The translations under genes were made by a program, and so were the position numbers. From positions 1 to 5,588 of the forward strand of contig JAQBQC010000094.1 in the NCBI GenBank assembly GCA_028287205.1: DNA of 5,588 bases, read 5' to 3'. Origin of the DNA: Gemmatimonadota bacterium (GTDB lineage Bacteria; Gemmatimonadota; Gemmatimonadetes; Gemmatimonadales; Gemmatimonadaceae). The notes below the pieces were generated by a model. It was not told the DNA's origin and did not search any database. It saw nothing but the letters and a program-made list of their open reading frames with translations. The first letter of the stretch is position 1. Each line of letters begins with the position of its first letter. Shown here one piece after another: positions 1-4,634 of the stretch.

Positions 1-221
1 TAGAGCACCTTGTCGCCGACCTTCACTTCCATCGGAACACGCTTGTCCTTCTCGTAGCGGCCCGGTCCAACGGCGACGATCTCGCCCTGCTGCGGCTTTT
101 CCTTCGCGGTATCGGGGATGTAGAGACCACCGCGCATCGATTCCGTCTCTTCCAACGCCTTTACTACGACACGATCGGCGAGCGGACTAACCTTCAGCGC
201 TGCCTCGCTCTTAGTAGCCAT
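1..221 (-). CDS. groES: GroES (Cpn10) co-chaperonin, 3' end outside window
   Basis: Co-chaperonin that caps the GroEL double ring during ATP-driven protein folding in the cytoplasm. The visible 73 residues start [20 protein letters not shown], the standard Cpn10 N-terminal strand, although with about seven extra residues before the usual first conserved lysine. The mobile loop that contacts GroEL is at about residues 26-40 ([14 protein letters not shown]), with LYI as the likely hydrophobic contact. The [12 protein letters not shown] segment at about 44-55 is family-typical. Family length is about 95-100 residues, so roughly 25 are missing beyond base 1. The ATG at 221-219 is preceded by a good Shine-Dalgarno sequence. 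The gene stands apart from the upstream operon and has its own promoter and CIRCE operator, so heat-shock control by HrcA is expected. groEL probably follows outside the window (inference). Confidence 0.97.
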   Translation of the reverse strand, partial: MATKSEAALKVSPLADRVVVKALEETESMRGGLYIPDTAKEKPQQGEIVAVGPGRYEKDKRVPMEVKVGDKVL

Positions 222-230
222 GAGTCGCGA

Positions 231-238
231 TTCTCCTT
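231..238 (-). promoter_or_regulatory. Ribosome binding site of groES
   Basis: On the minus strand this reads AAGGAGAA. Its AGGAG core (233-237) lies 11 bases before the ATG at 221, slightly long but usable spacing. It supports the chosen groES start. Confidence 0.8.
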
Positions 239-275
239 CAGTGATGAGTTCAACTTGCTGCGGAACGAAAGACTG

Positions 276-302
276 TTGGCACTCAACGGGTGAGAGTGCT
301 AA
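276..302. promoter_or_regulatory. CIRCE operator (HrcA binding site)
   Basis: The plus strand reads TTGGCACTC, nine spacer bases, then GAGTGCTAA. The CIRCE consensus is TTAGCACTC-N9-GAGTGCTAA, so 17 of 18 arm positions match and the spacer is exactly nine. The one mismatch is G for A at the third base of the left arm. CIRCE is the operator of the heat-shock repressor HrcA and usually sits upstream of groESL or dnaK operons. Here it lies between the predicted groES transcription start (about 303) and the start codon (221), so it would be within the 5' end of the transcript and HrcA would block initiation. hrcA itself is not in the window. Confidence 0.96.
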
Positions 303-309
303 CACCGGT

Positions 310-338
310 AAGCTAGACGCCCGGGTCGCGCGAGTCAA
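310..338 (-). promoter_or_regulatory. Sigma-70-like promoter of groES
   Basis: On the minus strand there is a -35 hexamer TTGACT (338-333), exactly 17 bases, then a -10 candidate TAGCTT (315-310). The -35 matches TTGACA at five of six positions; the -10 matches TATAAT at only three, so it is the weaker part. A start about seven bases downstream falls near 303, directly against the CIRCE element, the arrangement typical of HrcA-controlled promoters. The predicted 5' leader is about 80 bases. Inferred from sequence only. Confidence 0.7.
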
Positions 339-431
339 CGGGAGGCAGGGCACGAAGCGTTCCGAGCTAAGTTGGCCAAAATGAACGTGTTACGAGGCCG
401 TTACTTGCCGCTTTGACAGGCTGTTTTTGGC

Positions 432-476
432 CGCTGCGAATTTGGCAGCGAGGGTGTTTCGAGCGTTCCCACTGCC
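432..476 (-). repeat. Overlapping inverted repeats after the operon's last stop codon
   Basis: Immediately after the stop codon at 477-479 the minus strand can form two stems. One is CGCTGC / GCAGCG with a 7-base loop (450-445 pairing with 437-432). The other pairs GGCAG at 476-472 with CTGCC at 448-444, extended by GGG (470-468) with CCC (454-452). They share bases 444-448, so only one can form at a time. Neither is followed by a run of T on the minus strand, so this is not a canonical intrinsic terminator. It may still help end the upstream operon transcript or stabilise its 3' end. Chance cannot be excluded in GC-rich DNA. Confidence 0.35.
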
Positions 477-1430
477 CTAGCTGATGCCGCTGGCGGCGAA
501 AAGTACGGCGACGTCGGTCGCGGCCCACGCCAGGAGAGCGGCGTACATGCCGTGCTTGTGCTCCGCGGGCGACATTGCCTGCGCGCGCATCATCCAGCGA
601 ATCAGAATCGCAAGCCAGAGCGCTGCGGCGACAGCCACGAGGACAAGCCCGCGGGAGGCGCCGAGCAGACGTGGCGTGAGCCACGCGGCTCTCGCGAAGC
701 ACGCGAACGCGATCACGATCGCGCCGATCGAAATAGCGAGACTCCATCGCACTCCGAGTGCGATCGCGAGAGTGCGATCTCCGCGGGTGCGATCCTCATC
801 GAGCTGATAGAGCTGGGTGAGTGGATAGAGTGCGGCGAAGAGCGGCGCGAATCCACCGAGCGCCCACGCGCCGGCGTGCGTGAGCGGAAGACCGGTGAGC
901 GCCCATCCGGCGTACGGCGTCAGCGTGCCGAAGCCGATCATGTTGATGATCCAGTCCGCGCCGGCCACCGCCTTGAGGCGAATGGGTGGCACGCTGTAGA
1001 GCAGCGACATCGCGAAGCAGATGGCGTACGCGATCGCGAAGCCGCGCGGAAGCGAGAGCGCGATCCCCTGCCCCGCAAGCATCAGCGCGAATCCCCAAAG
1101 CGCGAGGTGGCGCGGCGCGGGAGGCGGATGATCGAGATAGCCGATGTCGCCCTCGTCGCGGTCGAAGGCGCTGTTGAGCGCGAGCGTGCCGCCGTTGAGC
1201 AGCAACACCCACACGAGCAGTCCCGGGCCGAGCGCCGCGATGTCAGCTGAATCGAAGCCGCCGGATATTCCGCGCGCCAGGAAATAGCCGAGCGATGTGT
1301 GCGCGATCATGATCGGCCACTCGCGCGGACGCATGTGCAGGAGGTAATCGAATCCGTTGCCGGGGATCAGCCGATAGCCGATTCGTCGAAGCCCGCCGCG
1401 CTCCACCGCGGGCGGTGCGGCACCACTCAC
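477..1430 (-). CDS. UbiA-family membrane prenyltransferase, divergent
   Basis: Integral membrane protein of the UbiA superfamily, which transfers a prenyl chain from an isoprenoid diphosphate to an acceptor; the acceptor here is unknown. It has 317 residues from GTG at 1430. Family marks are the RPREWP entry motif at about 34-39, the first aspartate motif NSAFDRDEGD at 86-95, and the second one YQLDEDRTRGDRTLAIALG at 208-226. Several hydrophobic helices lie between about 65-85, 108-146, 160-205, 230-250 and 262-282. The first motif is unusual: the last aspartate sits one residue further than in NxxxDxxxD and is followed by YLDHPPPAPRHL. The GTG overlaps the coaX stop in a GTGA, matching the coupling seen elsewhere in the operon. 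A later ATG at 1334 (285 residues) is possible, but it would cut the conserved DYLLHMRPREW stretch and leave a gap. It is the last gene of the operon. Family confident, substrate not. Confidence 0.87.
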   Translation of the reverse strand: MSGAAPPAVERGGLRRIGYRLIPGNGFDYLLHMRPREWPIMIAHTSLGYFLARGISGGFDSADIAALGPGLLVWVLLLNGGTLALNSAFDRDEGDIGYLDHPPPAPRHLALWGFALMLAGQGIALSLPRGFAIAYAICFAMSLLYSVPPIRLKAVAGADWIINMIGFGTLTPYAGWALTGLPLTHAGAWALGGFAPLFAALYPLTQLYQLDEDRTRGDRTLAIALGVRWSLAISIGAIVIAFACFARAAWLTPRLLGASRGLVLVAVAAALWLAILIRWMMRAQAMSPAEHKHGMYAALLAWAATDVAVLFAASGIS

Positions 1431-2212
1431 GCGGCGGAGCCCTGCTCCAGAAACGCGAACGCGATCTGCAGTCCGTACAGCGTGAGATACGGCTCGACGA
1501 GATCGATCTCCCTGCACAGCGACGTGACGAGCGGCGCCAGTCCCCCGGTCGCCACGACCTTCGGCACGCGGGCGGTTGGCCACTCCGCCTTGATGCGGCG
1601 CACCAGCCCATCGATCGCATCCGCCGCGCCGAAGAGCACTCCCGCGCGAATGCAGTCCTCCGTGCGCGTGCCGATCGCGCGCGGCGGCGGCACGAGCTCC
1701 GTGGCCGGCAGCTTCGATGTGCGGCGAATGAGCGTGTCCGCGGATGTGCGCAGCCCCGGCGCGATGATGCCGCCGAAAAAGACGCCATCGGCCGTGATGC
1801 AGTCGTAGGTGGTGGCGGTGCCGAGGTCGACGACGACCGTGTCCACCTTGTAGATCCGGCTCGCGGCGAGCGTGTTGAGTATCCGATCCGCGCCAACGGT
1901 CAGCGGCTCGTCCACCTGGAGCACGATGGGCAGGCCGGCACGCGCATCGATGACGCGCGCCGTCACGCCGAGCCAGCCATGCAGCGCCTCGGCGAGCGGT
2001 CCGGTCACCGCGGGCACGACGGAGCCGATCGCCGCGCCCGTGATCCCGGCGCGATCGAGCGACCCCGCGCGCAGGAGCTCGTGGAGCAGAAGTCCGAGCT
2101 CGTCCGGCGTGCGCTCGACCGCGGTCGTCAGTCGCCAGTGCGCGCGAAGCGTGTCCCCGTCGAACACGCCGACGGTGGTTTCGGTATTGCCGATATCGAA
2201 GACGAGAATCAC
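1427..2212 (-). CDS. coaX: Type III pantothenate kinase (CoaX)
   Basis: Phosphorylates pantothenate to 4'-phosphopantothenate with ATP, the first step of coenzyme A synthesis in the cytoplasm. At 261 residues it is of normal family length. The ASKHA-fold marks are all visible: the phosphate-binding DIGNT at 6-10, GADR at 107-110 with the likely catalytic aspartate D109, the second phosphate loop DLGTATTYD at 129-137, GGIIAPG at 147-153 and ATGGL at 221-225. The start is GTG at 2212-2210: it gives the VILVFDIGNT opening, has AGGAGG four bases upstream, and overlaps the birA stop in a GTGA. Longer in-frame extensions would only add arginine-rich shadow sequence from birA. Type III kinases are known to resist feedback by CoA and to need a monovalent cation. 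Placement beside birA and downstream of bshA groups cofactor and thiol genes. Confidence 0.96.
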   Translation of the reverse strand: MILVFDIGNTETTVGVFDGDTLRAHWRLTTAVERTPDELGLLLHELLRAGSLDRAGITGAAIGSVVPAVTGPLAEALHGWLGVTARVIDARAGLPIVLQVDEPLTVGADRILNTLAASRIYKVDTVVVDLGTATTYDCITADGVFFGGIIAPGLRTSADTLIRRTSKLPATELVPPPRAIGTRTEDCIRAGVLFGAADAIDGLVRRIKAEWPTARVPKVVATGGLAPLVTSLCREIDLVEPYLTLYGLQIAFAFLEQGSAA

Positions 2213-2967
2213 GAATCCTCCTCGAGAATCAGAGAGCCGCTGCGCGCGGCCACGTCGCCGGCGCTCGTGCGCACGAGCAGCGCGCCACGCGCGTCGATGC
2301 CGCGCACGACGCCCGCGATCGGCGACGTGCAGCGACGGCCGCGCGCCCAGTCGCGGCGTTCGTAGTCGTGGAGCTCGGGAGCGGTGAGCGCGCCGCGCGA
2401 CGCGGCGGCCGCGCGCACGGCTGGCACGAGCGCGGCGAGCACATCGATGCGATCGGTTCCAGCGAGCAAGGCGCGCGCGTTGGGGATGTCGCGCGGAACG
2501 CGGCAGTTGATCCCGACGCCGATCGCCACCCAGTCCACACGCTCCTCGCGCCACCGGCTCTCGATGAGAATGCCGCCCAACTTTCCATCATCGAGCACGA
2601 GATCGTTCGGCCATTTCACCTGCACCTCGCCACTCGTGAATGCTTCGAGCGCACGAGCCGCAGCGAGGCCGGCGCGGAGCGAGAGCACCTCGAGCGCGGC
2701 GTCGTCGGTGGGCCGCGCGATGAGCGTCGACCAGATCCCGGCGCCTTCCTCCGAGGCCCACGCGCGGCCGCTCCGGCCCCGGCCCGCCGTCTGTCGCTCC
2801 GCCAGGATGAGCGTGCCCTCCGGCGCGCCGTCGCGGGCGAGCGGGTGCGCGATGTCCAGCGTCGATGTCACCTCGTCGAAGAGCACGACGCGCGGCACCG
2901 CGCACCGTGCCGCGATCGCGTCCGCGTCGGCACCCGCGTAGGTGCTCGCGACGAGGAGATCAGCCAC
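2209..2967 (-). CDS. birA: Biotin--[acetyl-CoA-carboxylase] ligase, class I (no HTH domain)
   Basis: Activates biotin as biotinoyl-AMP and attaches it to the lysine of biotin carboxyl carrier proteins, such as that of acetyl-CoA carboxylase. The 252 residues contain the catalytic domain: TSTLD at 34-38, the biotin/AMP loop QTAGRGRSGRAW at 59-70, KWPNDL at 118-123 with the conserved lysine K118, GKLGGILIE at 128-136 and GVGIN at 150-154. A small C-terminal SH3-like domain follows (about 215-250). The first 25 or so residues do not form a DNA-binding winged helix, so this is a monofunctional class I ligase rather than a repressor of biotin genes. The GTG at 2967 lies inside the end of uppP (8-base overlap). 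No strong Shine-Dalgarno sequence precedes it, so coupling to uppP translation is likely. An ATG at 3015 lies deeper within uppP and adds no conserved sequence. Confidence 0.95.
   Translation of the reverse strand: MADLLVASTYAGADADAIAARCAVPRVVLFDEVTSTLDIAHPLARDGAPEGTLILAERQTAGRGRSGRAWASEEGAGIWSTLIARPTDDAALEVLSLRAGLAAARALEAFTSGEVQVKWPNDLVLDDGKLGGILIESRWREERVDWVAIGVGINCRVPRDIPNARALLAGTDRIDVLAALVPAVRAAAASRGALTAPELHDYERRDWARGRRCTSPIAGVVRGIDARGALLVRTSAGDVAARSGSLILEEDS
2217..2222 (-). promoter_or_regulatory. Ribosome binding site of coaX inside the end of birA
   Basis: Minus strand AGGAGG, within the last codons of birA, four bases before the GTG at 2212. It is the strongest Shine-Dalgarno match in the operon and decides the coaX start over upstream in-frame codons. 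Confidence 0.75.
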
Positions 2968-3769
2968 GCGTCCGCATCCAGAAGAGCGCGAGCACGGCGG
3001 CGCCGAGCACCACACGATAGGCGGCGAAGATGCCGTAGCTGTGTGAGCGCACGTAGCGCATCACGATTGCGATCGCGAGCCATCCGCTCACGGCCGACGC
3101 GAGCACGCCCACCAGCAGCGGCAGCGATGCGCCGCCCGAGCGCAGCAGATGCGGCACCTTGAAGACGGCCGCCGCAGCGATGATCGGCATGCTCATGAGA
3201 AAGCTGAACGTCGCGGCGCTCGCGCGGTCGAAGGCGAGCGCGCGACCCGCGGTAATCGTGGCGCCCGAGCGCGAGACACCGGGCAGCAGCGCGGCGGCCT
3301 GCGCGATGCCAATCAGCACAGCGTCGGACCAGCGGATCGACTCCAATGGGCGCGTATCGGGGCGCGTGCGATCGACGAGCCAGAGCACGATGCCCATCAG
3401 CGCCAGCGCGGCCCCGATGAGCGCCGGTGATCTGAACGTCGACTCGGCGTAGTCGTTCAGGAACAGCCCCGCGAGTCCGCCGGGAATCGTCGCGATGATG
3501 AGGAAGATCACGCGTCGCTGCTCGACGGTCTGCACGCGCTGGGTGCGCACGATCTCGAGCGCGGCGACGATCAGCCTCATCCACTCATCGCGGAAATACA
3601 CCAGCACGGCGACGAGCGTGCCGACGTGCAGCGCCACATCCACCGCGAGCCCGGGCTCGGGCCAGCCGAAGACCCACGGTGCAAGGGCGAGATGCGCCGA
3701 GCTCGAGATGGGGAGAAATTCGGCCAACCCCTGCAGGATGCCGAGCACGAGCGCCTGAAAGACGGTCAT
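2960..3769 (-). CDS. uppP: Undecaprenyl-diphosphatase (UppP/BacA)
   Basis: Inner-membrane enzyme that dephosphorylates undecaprenyl diphosphate to the monophosphate, recycling the lipid carrier for peptidoglycan and other envelope polymers; overexpression is known to give bacitracin resistance. The 269 residues match the family length. The signature QGLAEFLPISSSAH is at 13-26, where E17 and H26 correspond to E21 and H30 of the E. coli enzyme; Q13 replaces the first glutamate, a common variant. The second signature PGVSRSGATI is at 163-172, with R167 as the conserved arginine. Hydrophobic helices cover most of the chain. The start is ATG at 3769, which gives the usual MxxxxALxLGxxQG opening. 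No Shine-Dalgarno sequence is seen: the 30 bases before it are rich in C and A. Initiation may therefore depend on ribosomes arriving from upstream. The neighbouring prenyltransferases fit a polyprenyl-lipid theme. Confidence 0.97.
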   Translation of the reverse strand: MTVFQALVLGILQGLAEFLPISSSAHLALAPWVFGWPEPGLAVDVALHVGTLVAVLVYFRDEWMRLIVAALEIVRTQRVQTVEQRRVIFLIIATIPGGLAGLFLNDYAESTFRSPALIGAALALMGIVLWLVDRTRPDTRPLESIRWSDAVLIGIAQAAALLPGVSRSGATITAGRALAFDRASAATFSFLMSMPIIAAAAVFKVPHLLRSGGASLPLLVGVLASAVSGWLAIAIVMRYVRSHSYGIFAAYRVVLGAAVLALFWMRTRG

Positions 3770-3807
3770 TACGTGGGAGTGAGAGTGTGATTGTGAGGAG
3801 CGGTCAT
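3769..3807 (-). other. 12-codon reading frame bridging prenyltransferase and uppP
   Basis: This frame starts at an ATG (3807-3805) that overlaps the prenyltransferase stop as ATGA and ends in a TAA (3771-3769) that shares one base with the uppP start as TAATG. It would encode MTAPHNHTLTPT. It fills the only real gap in the operon, and uppP lacks a Shine-Dalgarno sequence, so it could carry terminating ribosomes to the uppP start by stop-start coupling. No function is claimed for the peptide, which may be a chance frame. Confidence 0.35.
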
Positions 3808-4634
3808 GCGCGCGCGACGAGCAGCGCGGCCATCGCGCATACCATCGCGAGCTTGAAGAACGCGGGACTGCCGGGGCGACCGCGCACGGCGCGCACGGTC
3901 GCAAGCGCGAGCGCGACCATCGCGGGTGTGAGTGCCGCGACCAGGAGCGCCGGCGACTTCACGAGCGGCGCCAGCCCGAACGCCAGCGCGATGCCGGACG
4001 CGAACAGCGCCACGATGATCGCGACGCGTGCGAACGGGGCCCCGAGCGCCACGGGGAGGGTGCGGCGCGCGCCGCGATCCGCGTCGCGATCGTCGAGGTC
4101 CTTCGCGACCTCGCGCGCGAGATGCAGCGGAATCGCAATGAGCACGAGGGGCACACCGCGCGCCCAGTGCCCTGCGGCGTAGCTCCCGTACACGAACGGC
4201 AGTGATGCGAGCACCGACACGAGAACGTTGCCGGCGAATCCCGCGCGCTTGATCCACGGGCTGTAGAGCCGCATGAGCAGGAGCACGCCAACGGTACATA
4301 CGCCGAGCGCGGCACTGACGTCTGACGCGGCGAGCACCGCGCCGATCGCCGCGATCATCGCGAGTCGATCGGCGGCCTGGGGCGATACTGCTCCCGTGAC
4401 GAGCGGCCGGTCCGGATGCGCGACGCGATCGATGTCGACATCGGCGAGATCGTTCCACACGTTTGCCGCCGCGGTGAGCCCGATCGCGGCAAGCGCGGCA
4501 AGCCCCACGAGCGACGCGTCGCTCCACCCGGCCCACCACGCGCCGACGACCACGCCCGCGGCAGCGGTGAGCGCGTTCTCCCACCGCACGAGCCGCAGCG
4601 CGGCGCTAATCGCGCGCGGCGAGGGTGCGCGCAT
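3804..4634 (-). CDS. UbiA-family prenyltransferase, geranylgeranylglyceryl-phosphate geranylgeranyltransferase-like
   Basis: Membrane prenyltransferase of the UbiA superfamily, 276 residues, normal length. The first aspartate motif is NDLADVDIDR at 61-70 (N61, D65, D69), followed by VAHPDRPLVTG. The second is REVAKDLDDRDADRGARRTLP at 174-194 (D179, D182, D186). These bind the magnesium-diphosphate of the prenyl donor. The HPDRPLVTG and REVAKDxxDxxxDR patterns resemble digeranylgeranylglyceryl-phosphate synthase-type members, which prenylate a glycerol-phosphate lipid, more than quinone enzymes; the substrate remains inference. Around eight or nine hydrophobic helices are visible. The ATG at 4634 overlaps the end of bshA by 29 bases and is preceded by a weak GAGAG; the next in-frame candidate, GTG at 4589, would remove most of the first conserved stretch. 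Position between bshA and uppP suggests cotranscription. Confidence 0.88.
   Translation of the reverse strand: MRAPSPRAISAALRLVRWENALTAAAGVVVGAWWAGWSDASLVGLAALAAIGLTAAANVWNDLADVDIDRVAHPDRPLVTGAVSPQAADRLAMIAAIGAVLAASDVSAALGVCTVGVLLLMRLYSPWIKRAGFAGNVLVSVLASLPFVYGSYAAGHWARGVPLVLIAIPLHLAREVAKDLDDRDADRGARRTLPVALGAPFARVAIIVALFASGIALAFGLAPLVKSPALLVAALTPAMVALALATVRAVRGRPGSPAFFKLAMVCAMAALLVARA

Noticed and set aside
387..407. Repeated GTTAC at 389-393 and 400-404 as a possible operator
   Set aside because: Only a 5-base direct repeat; no symmetry or match to a known site, and easily expected by chance.
367..747. Minus-strand open frame running from the last prenyltransferase into the intergenic region
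   Set aside because: It overlaps the end of the prenyltransferase in another frame, is arginine-rich, and has no motif or credible start context.
552..1250. 232-codon open frame on the plus strand opposite the second prenyltransferase
   Set aside because: Antisense shadow of a clearly coding membrane protein; composition dominated by Arg, Glu and Ala with no motif.
1334..1430. ATG at 1334 as the start of the second prenyltransferase
   Set aside because: It would discard the DYLL segment that leads into RPREWP and leave about 90 empty bases in an otherwise overlapping operon. GTG at 1430, overlapping the coaX stop, fits better, though this is not proven.
1415..2365. 316-codon open frame on the plus strand opposite coaX
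   Set aside because: It is antisense to coaX, which has every family motif. The translation is arginine-rich and low in hydrophobic residues with no recognisable domain, as expected for a GC-rich shadow frame.
2213..2554. Extended coaX start reaching up to 2554
   Set aside because: The added residues are arginine-rich shadow sequence of birA. The family N-terminus, the strong Shine-Dalgarno sequence and the GTGA junction all point to 2212.
2368..3162. 264-codon plus-strand frame opposite birA and the end of uppP
   Set aside because: Crosses two well-supported genes and ends in low-complexity arginine/alanine sequence; no ribosome binding site or family signature.
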